A stretch of DNA of 64,000 nucleotides from an uncultured Pseudoteredinibacter sp. (GTDB lineage Bacteria; Pseudomonadota; Gammaproteobacteria; Pseudomonadales; Cellvibrionaceae), in assembly GCF_947502065.1 (NCBI RefSeq), contig NZ_CANMYE010000001.1, forward strand, positions 1,302,001 through 1,366,000. The letters run 5' to 3'. The first letter of the stretch is position 1; the number at the start of each line of letters is the position of its first letter. Both the position numbers and the translations under genes were made by a program. Below the pieces are notes generated by a model. The model had not been told where the DNA came from, ran no database searches, and worked only from the letters and a program-made list of their open reading frames with translations. This document shows positions 18,231 through 27,353 of the stretch, piece after piece.

Positions 18231-19157
18231 TCAGGTCATATATTTATCAAACCATTGTAGCATCAGCTCAGGTTGTTCTCCGCAAAAGTTATAACCGTCA
18301 AAGCGTTTGCTGGTCCCTTCGATCCAGTGTAGTTTTTTGTGCTCCGATTCAAGGCTGTTTAAGTTGTCAAAGGTCACCTGCACATCTTTATCGGTCTGGG
18401 ACCAGCTGTCCTCTTTAACCTGGATAATTAGCGTGGGAACTTTTACATGGGGCGCATAAGGATGTGGGGACATCTCTTTATTCGCATATCCACCCAGCTT
18501 AATTTGCTCAAAATCCAGCTCCTCCATAAAGTCACCAAGACCAGCCTCGGTCATTATCATCTTCATACCAATATCCATAGAAGCTGGTTGCGGGCAAACA
18601 AATGCTTTTATCTCGGTGAAATACTCTGGGTGTTTGTTCATTGCAATCATGGCGGCGTTACCTCCCGCGCAGTGATTGAGTAGGCCGATCTTCATGCCAG
18701 AGAGCTTCACATTGCTCTTCACATAGTTTAAAGCCCCAATTACATCGCGCCATTCATTTAGGCCTACGGCACTTACTCCACCGTGAGCGCTGCCACTGCG
18801 CCCATGATTCCGTAGATCGTAACTAAGCACATTATAAGAAGCGTCATGCAAAGCCTTGTAAACAATGTTGAAATCTACAGTGACATCGTTGAATTGGCTC
18901 CAGGGCTCTAAATGCCCTGGGAAACCATAGCGGTTCATCGTCATTGGGTGATTAACGATAATAAGTTTATCTGAGCCTTCAGCTGGGATAAACCAAGCTT
19001 CTAATGGCACCCCGTCAAGGGCAGAAAAAAATACATCTTCATAGGCCATGCCGTAATCGCTCGGTGTTTTAAGCAGTGGCGCACGCTCGGGCTTCACACC
19101 GGCCGCCATGGTTTTTATCAACTGCATTTGCTCTGGGCTTGGGGCTACTTTGCTCAT
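18231..19157 (-). CDS. Alpha/beta hydrolase with cysteine at the nucleophile elbow
   Basis: A 308-residue cytoplasmic alpha/beta hydrolase. Strand NVLSYDLRNHGRSG (109-122) is typical of the fold, and the nucleophile elbow reads LNHCAGGN, placing Cys 163 where Ser is usual. Dienelactone hydrolases also use Cys in G-x-C-x-G-G, so this may be catalytic rather than a loss. A late Asp lies in IIQVKEDSW; the C-terminal His candidate is in KLHWIEG. It is divergent from a LysR gene, which may regulate it. Confidence 0.82.
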   Translation of the reverse strand: MSKVAPSPEQMQLIKTMAAGVKPERAPLLKTPSDYGMAYEDVFFSALDGVPLEAWFIPAEGSDKLIIVNHPMTMNRYGFPGHLEPWSQFNDVTVDFNIVYKALHDASYNVLSYDLRNHGRSGSAHGGVSAVGLNEWRDVIGALNYVKSNVKLSGMKIGLLNHCAGGNAAMIAMNKHPEYFTEIKAFVCPQPASMDIGMKMIMTEAGLGDFMEELDFEQIKLGGYANKEMSPHPYAPHVKVPTLIIQVKEDSWSQTDKDVQVTFDNLNSLESEHKKLHWIEGTSKRFDGYNFCGEQPELMLQWFDKYMT

Positions 19158-19342
19158 AAGAGATCTCCTGGCTATACCTGAAAAGTAAGGGTTTTGCTTG
19201 CGATGCCTAAGAGGCTAAGGGGGCTCGGCAGGCCTTTGCTCATAAGCACATCGCATGAATACAGTTTATAAATAAGCTGCGCTCACGAATAGGCTCTGAT
19301 ATATTGAAATACTATTAACATGAGACTAACAATGGAGGGGCT

Positions 19343-20278
19343 ATGGCGGACTTTATTAATGGTATTACCTACACCCAATTACTGAGCTTTAGGGCCATCT
19401 TTGAAGCTGGCAATATCAGCAAAGCTGCCAAAAAGCTGGGTGTAAGCGCCGCTTCTGTAAGCCATTCCTTAAAAAGTCTGGAAAAGCAGTTATCTGCCCC
19501 TCTGTTTTTACGAACAACTCGTACTATCAGGGCGACCGAGCTGGGTGTGCGTTTATACGACGGTAGCTGCGCAGCCATGGACCAATTAAACACAACGGTC
19601 GAGCAAGCTTGCGAAAATCAGTGCGCCCCCAGTGGACGCTTATCACTCAATATGGCAAAGAATATTTATGATGTGTATTTGAAGGATATACTGCGTGAGT
19701 TTCAAGCCAACTACCCTAGTATTCAACTAGACATTAATTTGTCTGACTCCCTAGATCAGCATATCGATAACAACTTTGATATTGGCTTTCGTTTTGACAA
19801 TACCGTCAATGAAAATATGGTGGTGAAACCTTTAGCCGAACGATTGAAAAAAACAAAAATTGCGCTGGCTGCGGCACCAAAATACATAGAACAAAACGGC
19901 CGGCTAGAGTCCATTGATCAGCTGAGCAAGCATCAATTTATCAAGTTTAGAATCCCCAGCAGCCAAAAACTGTTCCCTATTCGATTACGTGAAAATGATA
20001 ACCCATCAAGTACAATACTATCGTTTGATGATTTGCCAACGGCAGCAATTGTTAACAATACCGATGTGTTGATCGATATGGCATTAGAGGGTGTTGGTAT
20101 AGTAGTGCTGATCGATGCTATGCTAATGGAAAATTTTAGAAGCGGTGAATTGCTCCCTTTGCTAGAGACGCATTGGTGTGAAACAAATCCGATCTACATG
20201 TATTTTGCTCCAGAAAACCGGCACCTTGGGCGAGTGCGCTGCTTTTTGGATTTCGTGGATTTAAAGTTGTCGCCTTAA
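19343..20278 (+). CDS. LysR-family transcriptional regulator
   Basis: The 311-residue protein has an N-terminal winged helix-turn-helix (about residues 8-66, LLSFRAIFEAGNISKAAKKLGVSAASVSHSLKSLE) and a C-terminal periplasmic-binding-like effector domain. The N-terminal HTH plus LSFRAIFEAGN pattern places it in the CrgA/DmlR-like LysR subgroup. It is transcribed away from the cysteine-type hydrolase across a 185-base gap where a LysR site would be expected. ATGGAGGGG gives a strong ribosome binding site. Confidence 0.92.
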   Translation: MADFINGITYTQLLSFRAIFEAGNISKAAKKLGVSAASVSHSLKSLEKQLSAPLFLRTTRTIRATELGVRLYDGSCAAMDQLNTTVEQACENQCAPSGRLSLNMAKNIYDVYLKDILREFQANYPSIQLDINLSDSLDQHIDNNFDIGFRFDNTVNENMVVKPLAERLKKTKIALAAAPKYIEQNGRLESIDQLSKHQFIKFRIPSSQKLFPIRLRENDNPSSTILSFDDLPTAAIVNNTDVLIDMALEGVGIVVLIDAMLMENFRSGELLPLLETHWCETNPIYMYFAPENRHLGRVRCFLDFVDLKLSP

Positions 20279-20367
20279 ACTAGATGATATCGGGTGATAG
20301 TTGGAATATTGTTATAAATGCTTCGCAGGGAGTTCCATTGCTTGAAAATTATCGAACTATAGGGGAC

Positions 20368-21402
20368 TCAATCAGCTCCGTTTTTTAGAATCTTAACAAT
20401 ACGCCCCAAGACGATTTCTGACAAATTCCATTCATATCCGGTAAAATCGGTTGTGTTAATAAACTGCACCACAACCGTATCAATATCTTCGTGATACTCT
20501 GCCAAGCTTTGGTATCCCGGCACTAAGCCACCATGCTCATAGACATAAAGCGTGTCATATAGGGCTTTCTCACCAGGTTTAAAAACTGTTCCTTTATTCA
20601 AGGCTCTTAGAAACAAGCCTACATCTTCGGCGCTTGCCAACATGCCATTATCGTTTTCTTTAAAGTCGTCCTCTACTCCAGCATAATAACCACTCATTAC
20701 TCGCTCTAGGTCAACGTCTTTAATTGAGCTAAAAGTGTTTTTTAGGCCAAGGGGATTGAGTATTTCTTCTTGAATATATTGGTGATGACTATAGCCAAGG
20801 ACTTTTTGAATAATATTGCGCAATAAAAAATAATTAGTGTTTGAGTATTGGTAGCTCTCTCCCGGATTGAAACTAATCGGCATATCAAGCGCAAACTTCA
20901 TGGGCGTTAAGCGATTATTCTGTTCGTCGTCCCAGTAATCGGGGTGGTAGGTGAAATCAGGAACACCGCTGCGATGTTGTACCAGCATTCTTAGCGTAAT
21001 TTTATCAGCCTGTGGAAGCTGCTCAGCATACTCTGGAAAGTAGTCTGCTACGGTGTCGTCTAAGTTTAGGCGTTCACTTTTAGCCAGCTTGGTGATTGAA
21101 ACGGCGACATAGAGTTTACTAATACTGGCAATCTTAAACAGAGCATGGGGGTCGGCCACCACCTTGCTTACCCTATCCTTCCATCCTCCGGTATAGAATG
21201 CAGGAGGCTTGCCCGCTTGATCGACATAAACAATCATGCCGTCAAAGCCGTGCCCTATAGCTTCATCCACTTGTTCTTGTATTGTGGAGGGTAACGGTAA
21301 TAACCAGGCTTTTACCAAAATCCAAGGCACGAAAAACAATGAGATACACGTAGCTGTTAAAAGTGCAATTCTTAGTGTTAGTTTTAACTGCTTGCTGTTC
21401 AT
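20368..21402 (-). CDS. Class C beta-lactamase-like serine hydrolase
   Basis: This 344-residue protein is anchored or exported by an N-terminal hydrophobic segment (about residues 8-35). It has the penicillin-binding/class C fold motifs: S-I-S-K (Ser 93, Lys 96), Y-S-N in YQYSNTNYF, and H-G-G near residue 290 in place of K-T-G. Members are D,D-peptidases, esterases or lactamases acting in the periplasm; HGG at motif 3 favours an esterase or peptidase over an antibiotic-inactivating enzyme. It is monocistronic. Confidence 0.85.
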   Translation of the reverse strand: MNSKQLKLTLRIALLTATCISLFFVPWILVKAWLLPLPSTIQEQVDEAIGHGFDGMIVYVDQAGKPPAFYTGGWKDRVSKVVADPHALFKIASISKLYVAVSITKLAKSERLNLDDTVADYFPEYAEQLPQADKITLRMLVQHRSGVPDFTYHPDYWDDEQNNRLTPMKFALDMPISFNPGESYQYSNTNYFLLRNIIQKVLGYSHHQYIQEEILNPLGLKNTFSSIKDVDLERVMSGYYAGVEDDFKENDNGMLASAEDVGLFLRALNKGTVFKPGEKALYDTLYVYEHGGLVPGYQSLAEYHEDIDTVVVQFINTTDFTGYEWNLSEIVLGRIVKILKNGAD

Positions 21403-21590
21403 AGCTGGATTTATTGGGTTCTAATTCGTTTATATTTGCTGATATATTAGGTCAATCGTCTTGCTAAGGCCACAAAGCGGTAGTTATCTCGGCCGAGATT
21501 AAGCTCCCTTTAACGAACTTCCTAGCCCTTGGCTTTGTATATGCGTTTATTAGCGGTCGAAACATTTTTAGAGGCAAACAGCCATCGTCC

Positions 21591-22085
21591 CTATTCTGAC
21601 GAGAAATTTACCTGCCAATAGCCAACATCAACCCACTGATCAAACTTATAGCCGACCTCTTTGAAATGGGCTACCTGTTCCATGCCAAACTTCTCATGTA
21701 GGGCAATACTGGAAGGATTGGGAAGAGCAATCCCAGCAATAATCGAGTGGATGGAGCTCTCTTTGAGCGTCGCAAAAAGAGCCTCATAGAGCTTGCTGCC
21801 CCAACCTTTTGCTTTATTGTGCTTAGAAAGATATACCGTCACTTCAACCGAATAGCGATAGGCGCAACGCCCCTTCCACTTGCTCGCATAGGCATAACCT
21901 ATAATCTCTCCATCTTGCTCGGCGACTAACCAGGGTAAATCAGATTGAATAGATTCCTGTATACGCCCTTTCATATCATCTTCAGATACTGGGTCTTCTT
22001 CAAAGGTAATGGTGGTGTTGGCGATATAGTGGTTATATATGTTCACGATGCTTGGTGCATCGCTTGGTTTTACAGATCGGATCAT
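21591..22085 (-). CDS. GNAT acetyltransferase, phosphinothricin-acetyltransferase-like
   Basis: The 164-residue GNAT protein begins MIRSVKPSDAPSIVNIYNHYIANTTITFEE, closely following the pattern of PAT/YncA N-acetyltransferases. It has the acetyl-CoA-binding stretch SKHNKAKGWGSKLYEAL and a later strand with NPSSIALHEKFGM. It should acetylate small amines such as methionine sulfoximine or phosphinothricin-like compounds. It lies at the left edge of the cassette array and may be the last cassette or ordinary chromosome; the site downstream of it was not identifiable. Confidence 0.88.
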   Translation of the reverse strand: MIRSVKPSDAPSIVNIYNHYIANTTITFEEDPVSEDDMKGRIQESIQSDLPWLVAEQDGEIIGYAYASKWKGRCAYRYSVEVTVYLSKHNKAKGWGSKLYEALFATLKESSIHSIIAGIALPNPSSIALHEKFGMEQVAHFKEVGYKFDQWVDVGYWQVNFSSE

Positions 22086-22184
22086 TCAAAGGCCCAGGGT
22101 AATTTGCTTGCTCGAGCTTATCATTGGTTTTACATATTTATAAAGACTTAGGTACGAGCGTTGTGGTTGCAGTAGCCAGCCTTG

Positions 22185-22616
22185 TTAAGCAATTTCAACA
22201 TGGAGCCTCCATTCAGGAGAGAGGCTCGAATATTCGAGATTATCAGAATACTCACTAATATAGCTATAGCCCTCCCCCCTTGCCGACAAGTCCATCAGAT
22301 ATTTGCTCAGCTCTAAAAGCACCTCTTTGCACCCAAAAACCCGCAAATAATTTCTATTATTCCAGTCTTCCATGGAGTAGTAGTCATTTGTATCATTTTG
22401 TAGAGAAGTGAACAATTCATGATCAGAATCACTTAGATATATCTGTATCGTGATTTCAGACTCGGTAAGCATTGGCACAAAAGCTTTAGACGTTATTGCC
22501 TTTTCCACTAAACTTGCAAATAGTACATATTCTTCAGCCTTTCCAAATAGAACAAAGTCGTCAATAAGGCCGTTAGTACGGAACATTTGTCTCGTTTCGA
22601 TTCTCACAGTTCTCAC
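22185..22616 (-). CDS. Unknown cassette protein, 143 residues
   Basis: An acidic soluble protein of about 143 residues without signal peptide or membrane segment; no family is recognised. It starts at GTG 22616 or at a second GTG three codons on, the latter having AGGTGAG just before it. Its TAA stop lies within GCTTAAC, an attC-type box, so it reads as an integron cassette gene. Confidence 0.55.
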   Translation of the reverse strand: MRTVRIETRQMFRTNGLIDDFVLFGKAEEYVLFASLVEKAITSKAFVPMLTESEITIQIYLSDSDHELFTSLQNDTNDYYSMEDWNNRNYLRVFGCKEVLLELSKYLMDLSARGEGYSYISEYSDNLEYSSLSPEWRLHVEIA

Positions 22617-22694
22617 CTAGATTGAGGATTTTACTGGCTTAAGTAGCAGCATGCCCCAATAGATAGCAGCTGTGACAAAGGCGCCTTTTATGAT

Positions 22695-23030
22695 TTAGTA
22701 CTTGAACCAAAATACATGCCCTACCTCTAAAGTTTCCAGGTTCACATATACGTCACCATCGCCATGTAATATGCTCCGCTCAGATTGAAGCGATTGCGGC
22801 ATTAGATAAGCGTAACAGCTCTTGTTACCCCTTATCAATTTCCCTTCGTTTAGCAGCGATTGCGACATTTTGTATGTGACAGTTTTCGTGCTGATGGTTT
22901 GTATAAAGACGTCAATATTTTCTATTGCTCTCGCTCTACTTTCTGGGGGAATTTGACAATAGTGATCAGTATTAAGACTTGTGCACCCTGCTACTAGCAG
23001 AGCCACTAGCACGATGCTTGTTTTAATCAT
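22695..23030 (-). CDS. Small predicted lipoprotein
   Basis: The product of about 111 residues starts MIKTSIVLVALLVAGC, a short lipoprotein signal with lipobox V-A-G-C. ATG 23030 is chosen over a frame opening 21 codons earlier because the signal begins there and GGAAA is upstream. It overlaps the end of the upstream hydrolase gene by eight bases, so the two form one transcriptional unit, perhaps one two-gene cassette. Function unknown. Confidence 0.55.
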   Translation of the reverse strand: MIKTSIVLVALLVAGCTSLNTDHYCQIPPESRARAIENIDVFIQTISTKTVTYKMSQSLLNEGKLIRGNKSCYAYLMPQSLQSERSILHGDGDVYVNLETLEVGHVFWFKY

Positions 23031-23736
23031 AACAGTTTGTTTCCGGCAACAAAGCCTGTATCGTATTGAATGCATCACGTATTGCCTTTCCACATGCTAT
23101 AGGGTTTGATTGCGCAATAAAATGTCCCCCGCTAATTTCGACCTCCTTAAACGTGGTGCACCTCGATTCTAAATGGGTAATTGCCTTGTTGCTGACTAAT
23201 AAATCTATAGTTGGTTTAATATAGGTAACCGGACACTCTATAGGCGATACTGCTTCATGTAAGCTCGCTATATTGCGTAATCTTGAGTTCAGCTTCGCCT
23301 TGTTTGCCAACCCTAACGATTCAAAAACCGGGTTAACACGCGTTCTGCTTCCGGAAGCACTAAACCCTATTAGATAGAGTGCCCACCTACTTAGGATATT
23401 CGCCCTGAATAGGAAGCTAGGGATATACTTTGCAAGCCTTGACATTTGGCTTGGTCGAGAGACAAAGCTAGCTAAAAAGACTACGCCTTTAACCCGTGCT
23501 CCCAATAATTGACATAGTTCATATGCGACTCGACCTGAGTATGATTCAGCGATAATGAAAACTTCGTTATTTATCTTGGTAGATATTTCTACTGCCTGAT
23601 TGATATATGATTCTGCATCAATATGATCATAAGAATATATGGTGGTATCCCAATCATTCGGCAATTGCTTCATTAACTCTTCAAATAGGTGCCCTGTTCC
23701 ATCTAGCCCAGGAAGGAGTATTGTTTTCATAAGCAA
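23023..23736 (-). CDS. Alpha/beta hydrolase
   Basis: The 237-residue protein has a compact alpha/beta hydrolase plan: oxyanion strand TILLPGLDGTGHLF near the start, nucleophile elbow AESYSG (Ser at about residue 85), and C-terminal His in SGGHFIAQSNP. It is probably a small cytoplasmic esterase, thioesterase or similar. It shares an eight-base overlap with a lipoprotein gene downstream. Its base composition is lower in GC than the flanking chromosome, as in the other cassettes. Confidence 0.78.
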   Translation of the reverse strand: MLMKTILLPGLDGTGHLFEELMKQLPNDWDTTIYSYDHIDAESYINQAVEISTKINNEVFIIAESYSGRVAYELCQLLGARVKGVVFLASFVSRPSQMSRLAKYIPSFLFRANILSRWALYLIGFSASGSRTRVNPVFESLGLANKAKLNSRLRNIASLHEAVSPIECPVTYIKPTIDLLVSNKAITHLESRCTTFKEVEISGGHFIAQSNPIACGKAIRDAFNTIQALLPETNCYD

Positions 23737-23852
23737 ACGTTTCGCCTGCAGTCGAATAGAGGAAACGTTTCGGATTTTCCTCCTCTATCGCGAACTTTAT
23801 TCAAGATATTCATCCTTCCTCTAAGTTAGAGTCAAAAAAGGTGGTGAGTGGT

Positions 23853-24455
23853 CTATCGCTTGTCACGCTGGCTTGCAGTGTCAAGCGAAAATGCACGGCT
23901 GACATTTAAAGAGCTATAAGCCCTATATATTTTTGCAATTTGCTCCGATACTTTGGCTGCCTCTTCGTTTACAACTGTGAATCCATATCCCGAATTAGTA
24001 TCGACCCAGCCAGATGTACCTACAACAAAAATAGAGTTGATCTCGTTTGTGCTTCTACCGTCGAAGTGGCCGATATAGGTAATAGCTCCGGTCTTCACTA
24101 GGAAAGGCTGGCTTAGATCTGGGTCTTTTATTGGAACCCGCTTGCCAACATCTCCTATGCCCCCCATTTCTACTAAATTGGATAACCTATAAGAGCCCTC
24201 ACTGAACGGGAAAATTTCGATATCGCTATGATTCTTAGGCTGTTGCAGCTCAATAAAGAAAGATTCATTAGTTGACGTGTTGTGAATTTCTAAGGCCATT
24301 CTGGCGAAACTTTCACGATAACTATTTAGGAATCCGCCTGCGATGTAACCCACGTTACTGGCTGGAGTCGTGCCGAAACCTGAACGATCCTGGATATTAT
24401 TGGCACAAGCAGATAATAAAAGTATCAATGGTAATGCTACATAAAGCTTTTTCAT
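23853..24455 (-). CDS. Predicted lipoprotein of unknown function
   Basis: The 200-residue product begins MKKLYVALPLILLLSACANN, a clear lipoprotein signal with lipobox L-S-A-C. The mature domain has a beta-rich look and a long C-terminal helix. I recognise no family with certainty. It resembles exported cassette proteins seen around it. The start ATG follows GAGAAAG. Confidence 0.6.
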   Translation of the reverse strand: MKKLYVALPLILLLSACANNIQDRSGFGTTPASNVGYIAGGFLNSYRESFARMALEIHNTSTNESFFIELQQPKNHSDIEIFPFSEGSYRLSNLVEMGGIGDVGKRVPIKDPDLSQPFLVKTGAITYIGHFDGRSTNEINSIFVVGTSGWVDTNSGYGFTVVNEEAAKVSEQIAKIYRAYSSLNVSRAFSLDTASQRDKR

Positions 24456-24659
24456 TACTTTCTCGATGTGTAAACGTTAAAGTCTGTCAGCTAAGGCAGT
24501 GTCAAGCAAGTCTAGCCTGTGTCTTTCTATGAAAACATTACTCACTTTATTGTGAGTGATATTGACTTAAGACCCTGCCTCTCTATATCCCAAAAATCAG
24601 ACAAAAAGCAAAGCGCTATAGTTACCCTTGAAGTCGGCTGGAACGATAGCTGTGATTTG

Positions 24660-25100
24660 TTATGTGGCACGACCTAAATACCTATAACCGAAAAAGAACA
24701 ACAACCCTGTGAGAAGCCATACAAGGCCAGCAATTATACTAAATGCACTAACTATCTCAGGGAACAATATGGATAACGGTAGAGTCGCAAGCCCGCGAAA
24801 AATGAAACCTATAGATATCACGTACATACCCAATTTAAGAAAAGGTAATGTTCTTAAGAGCGATGCGGCAGATAACGCGTAAGCTGCACAAAGGAGAAAA
24901 ATAGACGAAACTAGCAAAGTACCCACCGGAGCGATCCAGGTGCCATCAATGGCAGATTGGACGATTTCAGGTGGTGCCATTTGGGCTTCGAAGCAAGCTG
25001 GCCCGAGGTAAATGCATGACATGTGGGCGATTGCAGTAAAAACTACAATCAAAGCGCCTAAAATTAGGCCAGCTTTAGCGATGGCCTGACTACTCTTCAT
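24660..25100 (-). CDS. Four-helix membrane protein, unknown function
   Basis: The product of about 146 residues from ATG 25100 (AAAGGA seven bases before it) has four hydrophobic segments at about residues 9-30, 52-72, 80-105 and 115-140, with short loops. A start six codons earlier is GTG and lacks a ribosome binding site. No family recognised. The stop TAA lies within ATAAC, and the following 55 bases form an imperfect palindrome (GCTAT-GTT / AAC-ATAGC), compatible with a degenerate attC. Confidence 0.6.
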   Translation of the reverse strand: MKSSQAIAKAGLILGALIVVFTAIAHMSCIYLGPACFEAQMAPPEIVQSAIDGTWIAPVGTLLVSSIFLLCAAYALSAASLLRTLPFLKLGMYVISIGFIFRGLATLPLSILFPEIVSAFSIIAGLVWLLTGLLFFFGYRYLGRAT

Positions 25101-25147
25101 AGCTAATCCTTTAAACACACAACGGCTGCCGGCACTTGGTAAACGGA

Positions 25148-25450
25148 CTAGTCAGCGCCACCACCAAAACCCCCGCCGCTTGAACCATAATCGATGTTGT
25201 GCTCCCGGGAATACCCTCTATATTTTTTCATAAGAGCTTGATCCACACCAAATGCCTCGGCGACTTCTTCATCGCAGAAGATGCTGATAGCCACTTCTTC
25301 TAACTCAGCTTCATATCCTAATTTTTTAAGCGCCGCCTTAACCTGACCCTCCGTGTAACCTGAAGGCCTCCCATAGTCGATAGCAAGGGTTTGCGACATC
25401 GAAACTATGAACTTTTTCATCTTCCTTTTTACGAAGAATTCACGAAACAT
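25148..25450 (-). CDS. Small protein with glycine-rich tail
   Basis: A basic-to-acidic 100-residue protein: N-terminus MFREFFVKRKMKKF, a central helical part with YTEGQVKAALKKLGYE, and a C-terminal run SSGGGFGGGAD. From memory it resembles small proteins labelled DUF6559, unverified. No signal peptide. It lies among cassette genes. Confidence 0.55.
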   Translation of the reverse strand: MFREFFVKRKMKKFIVSMSQTLAIDYGRPSGYTEGQVKAALKKLGYEAELEEVAISIFCDEEVAEAFGVDQALMKKYRGYSREHNIDYGSSGGGFGGGAD

Positions 25451-25526
25451 TTGATTTCCTTGTGTAACGCCGAAAACAAACCCAACGCCTAGGGGTGCCG
25501 ATTTTCCTTAAATTGATAGGCATGCT

Positions 25527-25985
25527 TTACTCACAGCCTATCAATTTTCCAAGGTCGCTAGAAATTAAACCGGATATTTTCCACCCTCGGCCACCTCTAT
25601 TATAAAGTATAAAGGTTGTTGCTCCCTGAGAGTATGTTCCGTCAGCGTAGTGATGCTTAAAGCCGATACTATACAAGCTCATTTTTTCTCCAAGAATACA
25701 TTCTTTCTCTTTAATAATCTCGCTCTTTGTCAGAGCTTCAGTGTTTAACTGACTTCTCATGGTGGCTAGCAATTTCTCGAGAATCCCAAAAGAGTTTATG
25801 TACAACTCGTCTTCTGGTGTGAATATATTTACTGAATAATCCCAACGTTTTCTAATGAGATCGGAGATTGGCTTATTCCCACCAATATCATGAAAATGAC
25901 CTACTATTACAGATCTTGCTGATTCAACCGCAAGGGATGAATTTGTCAAAAAAAGTAAACCGAGTAATGTAAATATTTTTTTCAT
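25527..25985 (-). CDS. Exported protein of unknown function
   Basis: The product of 152 residues begins MKKIFTLLGLLFLTNSSLAVES with a Sec signal peptide likely cleaved after the LA in SSLA. The mature part is small, with helical first half and a strand-rich second half ending TFILYNRGGRGWKISGL. That ending is reminiscent of NTF2-like folds, but this is weak. Cassette-type gene on the minus strand. Confidence 0.58.
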   Translation of the reverse strand: MKKIFTLLGLLFLTNSSLAVESARSVIVGHFHDIGGNKPISDLIRKRWDYSVNIFTPEDELYINSFGILEKLLATMRSQLNTEALTKSEIIKEKECILGEKMSLYSIGFKHHYADGTYSQGATTFILYNRGGRGWKISGLISSDLGKLIGCE

Positions 25986-26117
25986 TTAGATCCCTGTGGT
26001 CAGCTGCGTCTTAAATCGGTACGGAACGTAATTTTAGATAAGGTTTGGGCTTTGCGAGCAACACAAGATGGGTGTAGCATTGATTTTCACAATCGAGGTA
26101 TTTTTAATGCATTTCTA

Positions 26118-26567
26118 TTACCGTATAGATTCCGACAGGCATACTTTTACCATTACTGTGCCAGGTACCCACTTATCATTGCTGCGGTTGAATTTCATAC
26201 TTATCGCTCTACTTAAACACGTATCACGGATATTCTGAAATCGACACAGTAACATGCCGCTATTACCATTTCCGAACCAAGCCTCTTTGTATGCCCCGTC
26301 AATCTGAAATTCGGAACCTAAATTTCGCAACATTGAATCCATTTCTCTAGTTTCAATCGCATCCATTGAAAGCAAGGTCCACTGGCCGTCATGCGCTACA
26401 GCACAATGTTCAAAGTCCGAGGGGATTGAAGCACAGTTTACTAAGCAAAGTACTGTGACCATGAGAGCTGTTTTACGTATAACACCCCGCACAGGGATGA
26501 CAGATAAGAGCAGCGTTTTAGCGTTCCCGGCGGCCATCGAGAGTGACTGCTTTGGTTTGTTAAGCAT
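26118..26567 (-). CDS. Exported or lipid-anchored unknown protein
   Basis: The 149-residue frame contains a hydrophobic stretch VIRKTALMVTVLCLVNCAS at about residues 28-47, with a cysteine where a lipobox would sit, although V-N-C is non-canonical. The true start may be internal, just before VIRKT. The remainder contains four further cysteines and no family I recognise. It overlaps the upstream membrane-protein gene by eight bases. Confidence 0.5.
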   Translation of the reverse strand: MLNKPKQSLSMAAGNAKTLLLSVIPVRGVIRKTALMVTVLCLVNCASIPSDFEHCAVAHDGQWTLLSMDAIETREMDSMLRNLGSEFQIDGAYKEAWFGNGNSGMLLCRFQNIRDTCLSRAISMKFNRSNDKWVPGTVMVKVCLSESIR

Positions 26568-26913
26568 TTGAGTTGCCCAGCATTACTACTATTATTACCT
26601 CGGTAATTATGGCAACAATAGGAACTGGAATTGAGTACAGAATGGCTCGTTTGGGCTTGAACTCTAACATAAACTTAAGTATTGATAACGGTACAAGGAA
26701 ATACAACACATACCCTAATAGAACCCAATTCAGCGATAAACTTAATGCAGAGATCCCGATTGATATAAACATAATCAGTATCGATGGGGCCCATACAAAC
26801 ACGAAAGCCATCCACCAATCTACTTTAGGATCGAAATCCTCCGGCACTCGATTTCTATCAATGAATTTATATAGTCCTAGTAAAATTAGGCCTGCAATTG
26901 CAGCTTGAATCAT
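26560..26913 (-). CDS. Small membrane protein, unknown function
   Basis: From ATG 26913 (AAGGAAGAG upstream, better than the in-frame codon at 26961) the product is 117 residues. It has four predicted membrane segments: an initial helix IQAAIAGLILLGLY, a second around FVFVWAPSILIMFISI, a third, and a C-terminal one ending VVMLGNSNA. Unknown family. It overlaps the next gene, suggesting that the two travelled as a pair. Confidence 0.58.
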   Translation of the reverse strand: MIQAAIAGLILLGLYKFIDRNRVPEDFDPKVDWWMAFVFVWAPSILIMFISIGISALSLSLNWVLLGYVLYFLVPLSILKFMLEFKPKRAILYSIPVPIVAIITEVIIVVMLGNSNA

Positions 26914-26937
26914 AGCTCTTCCTTGTGTATTGCTCAC

Positions 26938-26977
26938 GCCTAAAGCAGCGTATTTATCCACTGCTTTTTTGTTGAAT
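26938..26977 (-). repeat. Possible degenerate attC
   Basis: GCCTAAA (26938-26944) and GTTGAAT (26971-26977) flank the hairpin GCAGCG...CACTGC, directly between two minus-strand cassette genes. The spacing is shorter than usual for attC and one end box departs from consensus, so this is a weak call. Confidence 0.35.
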
Positions 26978-26978
26978 G

Positions 26979-27266
26979 CTATTCGCTATCCATTGGATAA
27001 AACGTATAGCCTGTTTTCTTTGACCTTGACCACCAACTAATTTTTCTAACGCTCTCCATATAGATTTTTGGTTCAGCTTCGAAAGCTTGATCTATAGATG
27101 ATATCAAATTTTCATCTTCTCTGATTTCAGCTACCGCAACGAGTTCCGCCTGCGCCTCGCTATCAGCTGTAACACTGCGAGTTGTATAGAAACCATATAA
27201 TTTTGTTTCAGATTCAAACCTTAGAGGGAAGTTCCGGCCTTCCAATAACACTGCGTATCTCGACAT
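26979..27266 (-). CDS. Unknown 95-residue cassette protein
   Basis: A small soluble protein that starts MSRYAVLLEGRNFPLRFESE. It looks like a single alpha/beta domain: a strand pair, a helix rich in Ala and Glu (EAQAELVAVAEIRE), and a basic aromatic tail. GGAAGA precedes the start. No family recognised. Its 3' end abuts a possible attC. Confidence 0.58.
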   Translation of the reverse strand: MSRYAVLLEGRNFPLRFESETKLYGFYTTRSVTADSEAQAELVAVAEIREDENLISSIDQAFEAEPKIYMESVRKISWWSRSKKTGYTFYPMDSE

Positions 27267-27353
27267 TCGTTGTCTTCCAATGATACTCAGCTACAGGAAC
27301 GTAGTGTAGCGAGTAGAGGCTGTGATTTTTGCGGGCAATTGTACCGCTGTTTG

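Noticed and set aside
20368..21402. Antibiotic-resistance class C beta-lactamase
   Set aside because: Motif 3 is HGG rather than KTG and there is no AmpR; fits an esterase/peptidase better.
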